19,904 nucleotides of DNA from Pseudomonas sp. (GTDB lineage: Bacteria > Pseudomonadota > Gammaproteobacteria > Pseudomonadales > Pseudomonadaceae), in NCBI GenBank assembly GCA_003488145.1, contig DNMQ01000021.1:1-19904 (forward strand). Direction: 5' to 3'. The position numbers were made by a program, and so were the translations under genes. The notes under the pieces were generated by a model, which saw nothing but the letters and a program-made list of their open reading frames with translations, had not been told where the DNA came from and did not search any database. Of the stretch, positions 7,016 to 15,780 are shown in pieces. The number at the start of each line of letters is the position of its first letter. The stretch's first letter is position 1.

Positions 7016-7603
7016 ATGAATCTCGACGCAGCACAATGGCACGCCTGGCACGGCGCAACCTTTCCCGACGAAAGCTGGTACCGCGACGACGATGAACAGC
7101 TGTGTGCCATTGTCGGCGCCCCGCGGGTCGACCTGGTCTCGCGCGAGCGCTATGGCGATTTCATCCTGCAGTTCGAGTTCGCCCTACCGGTGGGCGGCAA
7201 TTCCGGGGTCTTCTACCGCGTCGACGAAAGCGCCGGCCTCGCCTGGCACAGCGGGCCGGAAATGCAGCTGCTGGATGATGCCGTTCACCCCGACGGCGAA
7301 GAACCAACCACCCGCAACGGTGCCCTGTATGGCCTGCTCGCGCCCGAACAGGAAACCCGGATCGAACCCGGTAGCTTCATGCACGCAGCGCTTGTCGTGC
7401 GCCAGGGTACGGTCGAGCACTGGCTGGGCAATCGTATGGTGCTGAGTTATCGCCTGGACGACCCGGCCCTGCACACGCTGATCGAGTCCAGCAAATTCGC
7501 CGACAAGCCGCTGTTCGCCAAGGCGCCAGCCGGGCATATCGTCCTGCAGCACCACGGCGAGGCGGTGCGCTTTCGCCGCCTGTCGATCGAAGCGCTGGGC
7601 TGA
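7016..7603 (+). CDS. DUF1080 family protein (3-keto-disaccharide hydrolase type)
   Basis: A 195-residue protein matching the DUF1080 pattern, a concanavalin-like beta-sandwich. YGDFILQFEFALPVGGNSGVFYRV at about residues 44-67 is the family signature. It is followed by GPEMQLLDD, RNGALYGL and VEHWLGNRMVL. Characterised members hydrolyse 3-keto-glycosides formed by glucoside 3-dehydrogenases. Most are exported, but this one has no signal peptide, so it should act in the cytoplasm on internal sugars. Its ATG has GAGGAG 6 bases before it and lies 10 bases after the trehalose-synthase-like gene, so it belongs to the GH13 operon. No 3-dehydrogenase is encoded nearby, so its partner, if any, is elsewhere. 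A non-catalytic sugar-binding role is the alternative. Confidence 0.8.
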   Translation: MNLDAAQWHAWHGATFPDESWYRDDDEQLCAIVGAPRVDLVSRERYGDFILQFEFALPVGGNSGVFYRVDESAGLAWHSGPEMQLLDDAVHPDGEEPTTRNGALYGLLAPEQETRIEPGSFMHAALVVRQGTVEHWLGNRMVLSYRLDDPALHTLIESSKFADKPLFAKAPAGHIVLQHHGEAVRFRRLSIEALG

Positions 7604-7634
7604 ACGTCGGCCTTGGATCGGCACGCCGAATTGA

Positions 7635-8366
<732 letters not shown>

Positions 8367-8373
8367 ACCCGGC

Positions 8374-8907
8374 TCAACCGGCCGGCGGCGCCTCTGCGCG
8401 CCATAGCGCCACCAGCGCACCCTGCGTGCCTGCCAGCGGATCGCTGATGGGCACGCCGACTTGGGCAATTCGCTCACGCGCCTGATCATGGGTGGCCGCG
8501 TCAGGCCGCTGCATGTCGTACTGCTGGCCGACCGGATAACCCGCCACCACCTGGAAATCTGCGCTGGCCTCGAGCGCGCAATGCCCCGTCCCGGCCGGTA
8601 GCACCAGCGCGTCGCCCGCCTTCAGCTCGACCTCCTGACCGTTATCACCGCCCAACATGACCCGCGCCCAGCCGCTGGCCACGCCGAGCACTTCGTGGGC
8701 GGTGGAATGGTAATGGTGGTAGTCGTAAACCGTTCCGCGCCAGGCGGAGGGCCACAGATGGCTGTCGAACAATCGCTCGAACGCCTCGGCCGGGCTCGGC
8801 CCCGCCAAGGGTAGCTGGCGATAGATCAGCACCGGGTGCGGGCTGTTGGGCGTGCGCCCGTCACTGGCCAGGTGCAGCTGTTCGGGTTGTGGTGCGGAAC
8901 TGGGCAT
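8374..8907 (-). CDS. cupin domain protein (YjlB-like)
   Basis: A 177-residue single-domain cupin. The conserved barrel contains DYHHYHSTAHEVLGVASG, with the first metal-ligand set of two His and Glu, then GDALVLPAGTGHCA with the second His. The whole resembles the YjlB family of small cytoplasmic cupins with no assigned reaction. The ATG at 8907 is chosen over the GTG at 8928 because AGAGGAG lies 6 bases before it. It is convergent with xpt and reads in the same direction as the cytochrome c5 gene, but a terminator lies between them. Bound metal and substrate are unknown. Confidence 0.8.
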   Translation of the reverse strand: MPSSAPQPEQLHLASDGRTPNSPHPVLIYRQLPLAGPSPAEAFERLFDSHLWPSAWRGTVYDYHHYHSTAHEVLGVASGWARVMLGGDNGQEVELKAGDALVLPAGTGHCALEASADFQVVAGYPVGQQYDMQRPDAATHDQARERIAQVGVPISDPLAGTQGALVALWRAEAPPAG

Positions 8908-8998
8908 GCGGGGCTCCTCTGTCGTCACGGGAATCCGACCGGTAGGCCGTATCGAATTCGACTCGAGAGCTGCCTGCTTTGCTCACCGCAGAAACGAC

Positions 8999-9020
8999 AA
9001 AGCCGCCCGGAGGCGGCTTT
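8999..9020 (-). terminator. rho-independent terminator of the cytochrome c5 gene
   Basis: A perfect 9-base-pair stem, AAAGCCGCC / GGCGGCTTT, with loop CGGA lies 23 bases downstream of the cytochrome c5 stop. On the minus strand the stem is followed by TTTGTCGTTTC. The A/T ends on both sides mean it could work in both directions. Confidence 0.85.
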
Positions 9021-9042
9021 GCTGGTGACGCCTGGCGCTCGA

Positions 9043-9468
9043 TCAGAGGCCGGACATGTGCTGGATGGCGGCCTTCAGCTCGTCATCGGAGCAGTCGCCA
9101 CAGGTGCCCTTCGGCGGCATGGCGTTGATGCCGCTGATGGCATGCTTGAGCAGGCCGTCCAGACCACCGGCAGCATCGGCACGGGCCGTCCAGGCTGCAC
9201 TGTCACCGGTCTTCGGCGCGTTCAGCAGGCCGGAGCCGTGGCAGGCAGTGCAGAACTTGCCGTACACGTCGGAACCGCTACGGGCGGCACCACCGGCGGC
9301 TGCGGCAGCGCCGGCACCAGCGGCTGCGCACTCTTCACCTTGAATACATACTTCGCCCACCGGCTTGAGGCGCTCGGCGATTGCTTCGTCGGTCGCAGCC
9401 TGAGCGCTCATTGCCCACAGGGCCACTACGGCAGTCTGTGCTACCAGGATCTTCTTAATCAGGTTCAC
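9043..9468 (-). CDS. cycB: cytochrome c5, periplasmic electron carrier
   Basis: A 141-residue protein with a Sec signal peptide (MNLIKKIL then a hydrophobic stretch, cleavage near AQA at 22-24). After it come a CIQGEEC segment, an Ala/Gly-rich linker (about 48-63) and one c-type haem domain. The haem motif is CTACH (Cys73, Cys76, His77), and Met117 in NAMPPKG is the likely sixth ligand. CGDC (123-126) is the disulfide pair typical of cytochrome c5. It should carry electrons in the periplasm to terminal oxidases or reductases. The start is GTG at 9468 with GAGGG 6 to 7 bases before it. A TATACT -10 element lies upstream, a strong terminator follows, and the gene is probably monocistronic. Confidence 0.92.
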   Translation of the reverse strand: MNLIKKILVAQTAVVALWAMSAQAATDEAIAERLKPVGEVCIQGEECAAAGAGAAAAAGGAARSGSDVYGKFCTACHGSGLLNAPKTGDSAAWTARADAAGGLDGLLKHAISGINAMPPKGTCGDCSDDELKAAIQHMSGL

Positions 9469-9525
9469 CTTACACCCTCATTGTGGCTAGACACGCCCGC
9501 GGCCACGGTATCGCGAGCGGCGGTC

Positions 9526-9531
9526 AGTATA
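9526..9531 (-). promoter_or_regulatory. -10 element TATACT for cycB
   Basis: TATACT on the minus strand lies 57 bases before the GTG of the cytochrome c5 gene. The best -35 at 17 bases spacing (TTTCAG) is poor, so the promoter is a candidate resting mainly on the -10 box. Confidence 0.45.
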
Positions 9532-9629
9532 ACGGCAAGCCATGCCGGCTGAAACAATACGAAAGGCCCGGCGTTTCTCCGCGACGCTTTGTCGCATCGC
9601 AACTTTCGGATGAATCAAGACCGATGCGG

Positions 9630-10178
9630 TTAAAAGTTCGCCGGCGTCGTCGCGCTGATCAACCGTGCCGGCGCGTCGTACGGATTACGGAAACGATGCG
9701 GCTTGCTGCTCTCGAAGTAGTAGCTATCGCCGCTCTCCAGCACGTACACCTGACCGTTCACGGTCAGCTCCAGACGGCCTTCGACCAGCATCCCGGCCTC
9801 CTCGCCCTGGTGCGAGAGCATGTCCATTCCAGTATCGGAGCCCGGCGGATAGGTCTCGTCGAGAAAGGCGATGGCTCGTCCCGGATGCGCCTTGCCCACC
9901 AGCTTCATGCTCACCGCGCCGTCGGATATATCGATCAACTCGCCGGCCTTGTAGACCACCTGGGTGTCGCTGTCCTGCTCGAAGTCGGGGGAAAAGAACT
10001 CCACCAGCGACATGGGAATCCCACTCAGCACCTTCTTCAGCGAACTGATCGAGGGGCTGACGCTGTTCTTTTCGATCATGGAAATGGTGCTGTTGGTAAC
10101 GCCGGCACGCTTGGCGAGTTCACGCTGGGACAGACCCTTGAGCTTGCGGATGGTTTGCAGTCGAACGCCGACGTCCAA
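9630..10178 (-). CDS. pauR: PauR, XRE-cupin repressor of polyamine utilisation
   Basis: A 182-residue protein with an N-terminal XRE/Cro helix-turn-helix (about 5-60: RLQTIRKLKGLSQRELAKRA then NSTISMIEKNSVSPS) and a C-terminal cupin sensor domain (about 105-180: EEAGMLVEGRLELTV, GDSYYFESSKPHRF). It matches, from memory, PA5301/PauR, which represses the pau gamma-glutamyl-polyamine pathway and responds to putrescine and cadaverine. The start is the TTG at 10178, with AAAGGGGG 8 bases before it; no ATG fits. The location near pauB4 and dadA also fits. A candidate promoter lies at 10219-10247. Confidence 0.9.
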   Translation of the reverse strand: MDVGVRLQTIRKLKGLSQRELAKRAGVTNSTISMIEKNSVSPSISSLKKVLSGIPMSLVEFFSPDFEQDSDTQVVYKAGELIDISDGAVSMKLVGKAHPGRAIAFLDETYPPGSDTGMDMLSHQGEEAGMLVEGRLELTVNGQVYVLESGDSYYFESSKPHRFRNPYDAPARLISATTPANF

Positions 10179-10218
10179 TACGGGAGCCCCCTTTCAAGAG
10201 CGATGCGAAGAGGGGGCT

Positions 10219-10247
10219 ATCATGGCAATGGCGTTCAGAATTTACAA
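10219..10247 (-). promoter_or_regulatory. candidate sigma-70 promoter of pauR
   Basis: On the minus strand, TTGTAA (-35, at 10242-10247) and CATGAT (-10, at 10219-10224) are separated by exactly 17 bases. The -10 box lies about 40 bases before the TTG start. Both boxes match consensus at four of six positions. It follows directly after the probable RidA terminator. Confidence 0.5.
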
Positions 10248-10250
10248 CAC

Positions 10251-10267
10251 CGGCTCCAGACGAGCCG
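10251..10267 (-). terminator. probable terminator hairpin after the dadA-RidA operon
   Basis: CGGCTC-CAGAC-GAGCCG forms a 6-base-pair GC-rich stem with a 5-base loop, 29 bases beyond the RidA stop. On the minus strand it is followed by GTGTTGTAAATT, a poor T-tract, so termination strength is uncertain. Confidence 0.45.
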
Positions 10268-10296
10268 TCGCCCGGCACGCGCGGCTCTTCCAAGGG

Positions 10297-10671
10297 TCAG
10301 AGGACCGGGCCGGCGAGATCCGGCATGGCAGCGACGACGGTGATCTCGACCCGCACATCCGGCGAATACATCAGGGCCTGAACAGTGGTCCGTGCCGGCG
10401 CCGTGCCCGGTGTGATCCATGCATCCCACACCTCGTTCATACCGGCGTAATCGGCGGCGATGTCCTTCAGGTGAATGGTTGCCGAAAGCAGGCGCGTCTT
10501 GCTGGTACCCGCCTCGTCCAGCAAGCGTTCGATGCTCGACAGCGTTTCGCGGGTCTGCTCGCGGATATCACCGGTCAGGTCATCGGCCAGTTGCCCGGAG
10601 AGATACACCGCGCCGTTGTGGATCACCGCTTCGCTATAGCGGGTTTCAGTGTGCAGCCGCCGGATGGGCAT
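10297..10671 (-). CDS. RidA family (YjgF/YER057c/UK114) enamine/imine deaminase
   Basis: A 124-residue single-domain RidA protein starting [20 protein letters not shown]. It contains [26 protein letters not shown] and the end segment [19 protein letters not shown], where the Arg of PAR is the substrate-carboxylate contact. RidA enzymes hydrolyse reactive enamines or imines to ketoacids and ammonia. Here that would remove 2-iminopropionate from D-alanine oxidation by DadA. The ATG at 10671 has AGGAG about 10 bases before it. The gene overlaps the 3' end of dadA by 26 bases, so it is its operon partner. A longer open frame upstream of this start is only an overlap with dadA. Confidence 0.9.
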   Translation of the reverse strand: MPIRRLHTETRYSEAVIHNGAVYLSGQLADDLTGDIREQTRETLSSIERLLDEAGTSKTRLLSATIHLKDIAADYAGMNEVWDAWITPGTAPARTTVQALMYSPDVRVEITVVAAMPDLAGPVL

Positions 10672-11944
10672 GTTTACGGGTCTCCTTGTGCTTGCCGTAA
10701 CGGAAGATGTCCAGCCCCTCGGTGCTGATCTGCGGACGCTTGGACGCCAGCAGGTCCGCGAGCACACGGCCGGAGCCGCACGCCATGGTCCAACCAAGGG
10801 TGCCATGGCCGGTATTGAGGAACAGGTTGCGATAGGGTGTCGCGCCGATGATCGGTGTGCCATCTGGCGTGGCCGGTCGCAGGCCGGTCCAGAATACCGC
10901 GTCAGACGGATCGCCGCCCTGCGGATAGAGGTCGCCCACCACCATTTCCAGAGTTTCCCGCCGGCGCGGGTTGAGCGACAGATCGTGCCCGGCGATCTCC
11001 GCCATGCCACCGACACGGATGCGCTGATCGAAGCGGGTGATGGCGACCTTGTAGGTTTCATCGAGCACGGTCGACTGCGGTGCCATCGCCGGATCGCTTA
11101 TCGGTACGGTCAGCGAATAGCCCTTGAGCGGGTAGACCGGTGCACGAATGCCCAGCGGCTTGAGCATCTGCGGGCTGTAGCTGCCGAGCGCCAGCACGTA
11201 GCGATCGGCCGTCTCCAGCTTGCCGTCGATCCACACACCGGCCAGCCGGTCGCCGGCGTAGTCGAGGCGTTGAATATTCTGTTCGAAGCGGAACTCGACC
11301 CCGAGCGCCACGGCCATTTCCGCCAGGCGCGCGGTGAACATCTGGCAGTCGCCGGTCTGGTCATTGGGCAGCCGCAGCGCACCGCTGAGCTTGTGCGAAA
11401 CCTTCGCCAGAGCCGGCTCTACCCGTGCAATGCCGGCGCGATCGAGCAGCTCGTAGGGCACCCCGGAGCGCTGCAGCACAGCGATGTCCTTGGCGGCGGC
11501 ATCAAGCTGCGCCTGGGTGCGGAACAGCTGCGTGGTGCCGAGCTGACGACCTTCATAGGTGATGCCGGTTTCCGCGCGCAGCTCATCGAGGCAGTCACGG
11601 CTGTACTCGGACAGGCGCACCATGCGCTCCTTGTTTACCGCGTAGCGGGCCGCCGTGCAGTTGCGCAGCATCTGCGCCATCCACAGATACTGGTCGATGT
11701 CGCCGGTAAGCTTGATCGCCAGCGGTGCATGGCGCTGCAATAGCCACTTCATCGCTTTCAACGGGACACCAGGCGCCGCCCAAGGCGAGGCGTAGCCGGG
11801 CGAGACCTGTCCGGCATTAGCGAAGCTGGTCTCCATCGCCACCGCCGGCTGCCGGTCGACCACCACCACTTCGAAACCGGCCCGCGCCAGATAATAGGCG
11901 CTGGCAGTGCCGACCACGCCGCTACCCAATACCAGTACACGCAT
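10646..11944 (-). CDS. dadA: D-amino-acid dehydrogenase small subunit
   Basis: A 432-residue FAD-dependent oxidoreductase that is clearly DadA. The dinucleotide motif [17 protein letters not shown] occupies residues 3-19. [24 protein letters not shown] (39-62) is the DadA signature, and the C-terminal FAD contact is [17 protein letters not shown]. It oxidises D-alanine and other D-amino acids to 2-oxoacids at the inner face of the membrane and passes electrons to quinones. The ATG at 11944 has GGGAGG 5 bases before it. It overlaps the RidA gene by 26 bases and is divergent from the Lrp-type regulator gene, its expected activator. No alanine racemase gene (dadX) follows, unlike in P. aeruginosa. 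Confidence 0.95.
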   Translation of the reverse strand: MRVLVLGSGVVGTASAYYLARAGFEVVVVDRQPAVAMETSFANAGQVSPGYASPWAAPGVPLKAMKWLLQRHAPLAIKLTGDIDQYLWMAQMLRNCTAARYAVNKERMVRLSEYSRDCLDELRAETGITYEGRQLGTTQLFRTQAQLDAAAKDIAVLQRSGVPYELLDRAGIARVEPALAKVSHKLSGALRLPNDQTGDCQMFTARLAEMAVALGVEFRFEQNIQRLDYAGDRLAGVWIDGKLETADRYVLALGSYSPQMLKPLGIRAPVYPLKGYSLTVPISDPAMAPQSTVLDETYKVAITRFDQRIRVGGMAEIAGHDLSLNPRRRETLEMVVGDLYPQGGDPSDAVFWTGLRPATPDGTPIIGATPYRNLFLNTGHGTLGWTMACGSGRVLADLLASKRPQISTEGLDIFRYGKHKETRKHAHPAAAH

Positions 11945-12090
11945 TGCAGCCTCCCACCCGCTCGAACGGGCTTTTCCGGATCACTATTGAAACGGAGTAT
12001 AAAAATGCTCAAGCAGTGTTATTCACCATATAAAAAGCTATCTTTGGCCATTATTCACGCCATCTGCGCTTTATTTGGAGGGCATATCCC
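11945..12090. promoter_or_regulatory. AT-rich divergent control region of dadA and dadR
   Basis: These 146 bases between divergent genes contain a clearly AT-rich core (about 11985-12060), unlike the GC-rich surroundings. Candidate -10 boxes are TATACT reading towards dadA (11996-12001) and TATAAA reading towards dadR (about 12030). A small CCCG/CGGG hairpin lies in the dadA leader (11957-11970). Lrp-family proteins bind degenerate AT-rich sites, so DadR probably binds here. No exact site is claimed. Confidence 0.5.
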
Positions 12091-12579
12091 TTGAGAACCC
12101 GGCATCAGACACGCCGCGAACTGGACAAGATCGACCGCCACATCCTGCGCATCCTCCAAGCCGAAGGGCGCCTGCCCTTCACCGAGCTGGGCGAGCGCGT
12201 CGGCCTGTCGACCACGCCCTGCACCGAGCGCGTCCGGCGCCTGGAGCGCGAAGGCATCATCATGGGCTACTCGGCGCGGCTGAACCCACAGCATCTGAAG
12301 GCGGGGCTGCTGGTGTTCGTCGAGATCAGCCTGGCGTACAAGTCCGGCGACATCTTCGAGGAATTCCGCCGCGCCGTGCTCAAGCTACCCCACGTGCTCG
12401 AATGCCACTTGGTGTCCGGCGACTTCGACTACCTGGTCAAGGCGCGGATTTCGGAGATGGCCTCCTACAGAAAATTGCTCGGCGACATCCTGCTGAAGCT
12501 GCCGCATGTTCGCGAATCGAAGAGCTATATCGTGATGGAAGAGATCAAGGAATCCCTCGACCTGCCGGTCCCGGACTAG
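12091..12579 (+). CDS. dadR: Lrp/AsnC-family regulator of alanine catabolism
   Basis: A 162-residue Lrp-type protein. The N-terminal helix-turn-helix spans about 10-60 (ELDKIDRHILRILQAEGR, then GLSTTPCTERVRRLEREGI). A C-terminal RAM ligand-binding domain follows at about 70-150, with GDFDYLVKARI. It is nearly identical, from memory, to the Pseudomonas Lrp/DadR that senses L-alanine and activates dadA. The start is the TTG at 12091 with GGAGGG 8 bases before it. It is divergent from dadA across an AT-rich region, the usual layout for this regulator and target. Confidence 0.93.
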   Translation: MRTRHQTRRELDKIDRHILRILQAEGRLPFTELGERVGLSTTPCTERVRRLEREGIIMGYSARLNPQHLKAGLLVFVEISLAYKSGDIFEEFRRAVLKLPHVLECHLVSGDFDYLVKARISEMASYRKLLGDILLKLPHVRESKSYIVMEEIKESLDLPVPD

Positions 12580-12682
12580 AGCCGATGACGCCCAGTTCTG
12601 CGGCCTCGTCGGGCAGCCTGCGAGGCACCGCTGGTCATGCCTGGCTTTGCTCCGCGGCCTCGCTCCGGTCTACCCTAGGCGC

Positions 12683-14017
12683 ATGCAGACCTCTCATGAC
12701 ACCTTGATGAATCACCGCGCATCCGCGCCGAACGGCGCCGTACATGCACCCTCCTACTATGCCGCGAGCGTCAATCGCGAACTGGCCTTCGAGCCGTTGC
12801 AGGGAGAGCTGCGGGCCGACGTATGCGTCGTCGGCGGTGGGTTCTCCGGCCTCAACACGGCCATCGAACTGGCCGAGCGGGGCCTCAGCGTCATCCTGCT
12901 GGAAGCGCACCGAATCGGCTGGGGCGCCAGCGGGCGAAACGGCGGGCAATTGATCCGCGGCGTCGGCCATGACGTCGAGCAGTTCAGCAAGATCATTGGC
13001 GCAGAAGGCGTCGATGAACTCAAGCGCATGGGATTCGAAGCCGTCGACATCGTCCGCCAGCGCATCGAGCGCTACGCCATCGACTGCGACCTGACCTGGG
13101 GCTATTGCGACCTGGCGACCAAGCCACGGCATCTGAAAGGCTTCGACGACGAGTACTCCGACCTGCTGCGCCTCGGCTATCCGCATCCTTTGCAGCGCGT
13201 GTCGCGTCCCAACCTGGTCACGGTGGTGGGTTCGCAGCGTTACCTAGGCGGCCTGCTGGACATGGGCTCGGGCCACCTGCACCCGCTGAATCTGGCACTC
13301 GGCGAGGCGGCGGCGGCGCAGTCGCTGGGCGTGCGGCTGTTCGAGCAGTCGGCGGTCGAGCGCATCGAGTACGGCCCGCAAGCCAAGGTGCATACGGCTC
13401 AGGGCGTGGTGCACGCGGACAACCTGGTGCTGGCCTGCAATGCCTACCTCAACGGCCTGCAACCGAAGCTCGCCGGCAAGGTGCTGCCGGCGGGCAGCTA
13501 CATCATCGCCACCGAGCGCCTGCCTGAGCCGCTCTGCCGCGAGCTGTTGCCGCAGAACATGGCGGTCTGCGATCAGCGCGTGGCGCTCGATTACTTCCGT
13601 CTCAGCGCCGATGGCCGTCTGCTGTTCGGCGGCGCCTGTCACTATTCCGGCCGTGACCCACAGGACATCGCCGCCTACATGCAGCCGAAGATGCTCGAGG
13701 TATTTCCGCAGCTGGTCGGCATCGGCATCGACTATCAGTGGGGCGGGATGATCGGCATAGGCGCCAACCGGCTGCCGCAGATCGGTCGCCTGGCCGAACA
13801 TCCCAACGTGTTCTACGCCCAGGCCTATTCCGGCCACGGGCTGAATGCCACGCACCTGGCCGGTCGCCTGCTTGCCGAAGCCATTGCCGGCCAGCAAAGC
13901 AGCGGCTTCGATCTGTTCGCCAAAGTGCCGCATCCGACCTTCCCCGGCGGACCGGCACTGCGCTCGCCACTGCTGGCGTTGGGCATGCTCTGGTATCGAC
14001 TGAAGGACCGATTCTGA
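12683..14017 (+). CDS. pauB4: FAD-dependent oxidoreductase, PauB/PuuB type (gamma-glutamylputrescine oxidase)
   Basis: A protein of about 444 residues with an N-terminal FAD motif (CVVGGGFSGLNTAIELAERG), then GWGASGRNGGQL, the characteristic DAO-fold loop of PuuB-like enzymes, and a C-terminal YSGHGLNATHLAGRLLAE. These enzymes oxidise gamma-glutamyl-polyamines to gamma-glutamyl-aminobutyraldehyde in polyamine catabolism. By position after lrp it corresponds to P. aeruginosa PA5309, named pauB4. The start is uncertain: the ATG at 12683 has only a weak AGG before it, the ATG at 12707 is also possible, and a frame from 12647 gives extra residues that look non-conserved. It fits with pauR 2.5 kb upstream. 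Confidence 0.8.
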   Translation: MQTSHDTLMNHRASAPNGAVHAPSYYAASVNRELAFEPLQGELRADVCVVGGGFSGLNTAIELAERGLSVILLEAHRIGWGASGRNGGQLIRGVGHDVEQFSKIIGAEGVDELKRMGFEAVDIVRQRIERYAIDCDLTWGYCDLATKPRHLKGFDDEYSDLLRLGYPHPLQRVSRPNLVTVVGSQRYLGGLLDMGSGHLHPLNLALGEAAAAQSLGVRLFEQSAVERIEYGPQAKVHTAQGVVHADNLVLACNAYLNGLQPKLAGKVLPAGSYIIATERLPEPLCRELLPQNMAVCDQRVALDYFRLSADGRLLFGGACHYSGRDPQDIAAYMQPKMLEVFPQLVGIGIDYQWGGMIGIGANRLPQIGRLAEHPNVFYAQAYSGHGLNATHLAGRLLAEAIAGQQSSGFDLFAKVPHPTFPGGPALRSPLLALGMLWYRLKDRF

Positions 14018-14076
14018 ATTTTCGGACGAAGCGCAACGTCCAAGCATGAATGAAAGGATGCATACCCGGAGAAACC

Positions 14077-15624
14077 TTGCGCACTTACCTGACGCTCCTG
14101 CTGCTACTGCTGCTGGCCGGTTGTGCCAGCCACCCCACGCCAACCGAGTCCTATTCCGTGGCACCGGACGCGTCGCCGCTTGGTCGGCGCATCCAGCAGC
14201 TCGCCACCGAGCATGCGTACGGCCACTCGGGTTTTCGCCTGCTACCGGAGAGCACCGAAGCCTTCGCCGCACGCACCGAGATGATCCGCGCCGCGCAGGT
14301 CAGCCTCGATATCCAGTACTACATTGTCCATGACGGCCTCACCACACGTGCGCTGATCGACGAAGTGCTGCAAGCCGCCGACCGCGGCGTGCGCGTGCGG
14401 CTGCTGCTGGATGACACCACCAGCCATGGCGAGGACTACCGCATCGGCACTCTGGCCGCGCACCCCAATATTCAGATCCGCGTCTTCAACCCGCTTCACC
14501 TCGGCCGCAGCAACGCCATCACCCGATCCATGGGACGCCTATTGCACCTTTCGCTGCAGCATCGGCGCATGCACAACAAGCTGATGCTGGTCGATGGCAG
14601 CCTGGCCGTCGTCGGTGGACGCAACCTCGGCGACGAGTACTTCGAGGCCGACCAGGCGATGAACTTCACCGACATTGATCTGCTTGGCGCCGGTCCGGTC
14701 GCCGAGCAGCTCGGCAAGAGTTTCGACCGCTACTGGAACAACCAGCTGAGCGTGCCTATCCAGCATTTTCTCTGGTGGCAACCGAAACCCCGCCAGCTGG
14801 ACAAGGCGCGCCAGCAGCTGAGCGATTATCTGCAGCAGGCCAAACAGGAAAACAGCGAGCAGTACCAGCGCCTGATGCAGTACAAGCAGCGCCCGCAATT
14901 GCAGCAGTGGCTGGACGAACTGATCTGGGCACCAGGCAGGGCGATGTGGGACGCGCCGGAAAAACTGCTCGCCGAAGGCGTACCGGCAGCATCGCTGCTG
15001 CTGACCACGCAACTTGCACCGACCATGCAGGCCGTGAGCAGCGAGCTGACACTCGTTTCGGCCTACTTCGTGCCGACCGATAGCGGCGTGGACTACCTGG
15101 CGGATCGCACCGGCGCGGGCGTGACCGTGCGCATCCTCACCAACTCACTGGAGGCCACTGACGTGCCGGCCGTGCATGGCGGGTATGCGCCCTACCGCGA
15201 GGCCATGCTGGAACTCGGCGTGCGCCTGTTCGAACTGCGCCGGCAGCCGGAGCAGGAAGCCTCTTACAGTTTTCTCGGCGAGTCGGAATCCAGCCTGCAT
15301 AGCAAGGCAGCGGTATTCGACCAGCAGAAGGTTTTCATCGGCTCGCTGAATCTCGATCCGCGCTCGGTGCTGTGGAACACCGAGGTGGGGATTCTGGTGG
15401 AAAGCCACGAACTGGCCCGCGAGGTCCACCGCCTCACGCTGGAGGGTATGTCGCCGGCACTGAGCTACGAAGTTCGCCTGGTGGATCGCGACGGCCGCAA
15501 GCAACTCACGTGGATCGCAGAGGATGGCGGCCGTCTGCGCACCATCGAAAAGGAGCCAGGCGGGCTCTGGCGACGCTTCAACGCCTGGTTCGCCGACGTC
15601 ATCGGCCTGGAGAAGATGCTTTAG
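14077..15624 (+). CDS. phospholipase D family lipoprotein, ClsC-like cardiolipin synthase
   Basis: A two-domain phospholipase D protein. The N-terminus MRTYLTLLLLLLLAGC is a lipoprotein signal with lipobox LAGC, so the mature protein starts at Cys16 and is membrane-anchored in the envelope. Two HKD motifs are complete: HNKLMLVD (His166, Lys168, Asp173) followed by GGRNLGDEY, and HSKAAVFD (His408, Lys410, Asp415) followed by GSLNLDPRS. This is the layout of ClsC-type cardiolipin synthases. Start choice: the TTG at 14077 has GGAGA just before it and gives a compact signal peptide. The in-frame ATG at 14050 (524 residues) lacks a clear ribosome site but cannot be excluded. The stop TAG (15622-15624) coincides with the edge of an inverted-repeat element. 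Confidence 0.88.
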   Translation: MRTYLTLLLLLLLAGCASHPTPTESYSVAPDASPLGRRIQQLATEHAYGHSGFRLLPESTEAFAARTEMIRAAQVSLDIQYYIVHDGLTTRALIDEVLQAADRGVRVRLLLDDTTSHGEDYRIGTLAAHPNIQIRVFNPLHLGRSNAITRSMGRLLHLSLQHRRMHNKLMLVDGSLAVVGGRNLGDEYFEADQAMNFTDIDLLGAGPVAEQLGKSFDRYWNNQLSVPIQHFLWWQPKPRQLDKARQQLSDYLQQAKQENSEQYQRLMQYKQRPQLQQWLDELIWAPGRAMWDAPEKLLAEGVPAASLLLTTQLAPTMQAVSSELTLVSAYFVPTDSGVDYLADRTGAGVTVRILTNSLEATDVPAVHGGYAPYREAMLELGVRLFELRRQPEQEASYSFLGESESSLHSKAAVFDQQKVFIGSLNLDPRSVLWNTEVGILVESHELAREVHRLTLEGMSPALSYEVRLVDRDGRKQLTWIAEDGGRLRTIEKEPGGLWRRFNAWFADVIGLEKML

Positions 15625-15780
15625 TGGCCTGTTTGGTAAGTTCGGTTGGTCATTTCGGCGCCCATGGCCCAATACCGCGTTGCTGCTCCTTGCCATAGAC
15701 CCGCTATGACCCGTCGCAGCACCTTGTCCCGGAGCCATGTTCAGCCGAACTTGCCTCAACCAACTCACCGCACAGGCCAC
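15624..15780. mobile_element. MITE-like element with imperfect terminal inverted repeats flanked by TA
   Basis: The ends carry TAGTGGCCTGT at 15622-15632 and its exact complement at 15772-15782. The similarity runs on imperfectly for about 38 bases inward; both sides contain GGT.AGTT, GGTTG and TTCGGC at matching places. The outermost TA on both sides fits a TA target duplication, as in IS630/mariner-type elements, which leaves a 157-base element with no coding capacity. A smaller inner repeat (CATAG...CTATG) is also present. The element starts on the last base of the stop codon of the ClsC-like gene; without it the codon would still read TAG. It fills half of the 314-base gap before the next gene; 15783-15938 holds the probable promoter of that gene. 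Confidence 0.6.

Noticed and set aside
9576..9600. GCGAC-GCTTT-GTCGC hairpin between cycB and pauR as a pauR terminator
   Set aside because: A five-base stem without a T-tract on the minus strand is too weak to call.
9483..10728. Plus-strand open frames opposite pauR and the RidA gene (9483-10343, 9964-10728)
   Set aside because: They run antisense across recognised genes and terminators, and their products have no recognisable motifs.
14050..14076. ATG at 14050 as the start of the ClsC-like gene
   Set aside because: It has no clear ribosome site and adds MKGCIPGET, an odd addition ahead of a lipoprotein signal. It is kept as an alternative only.
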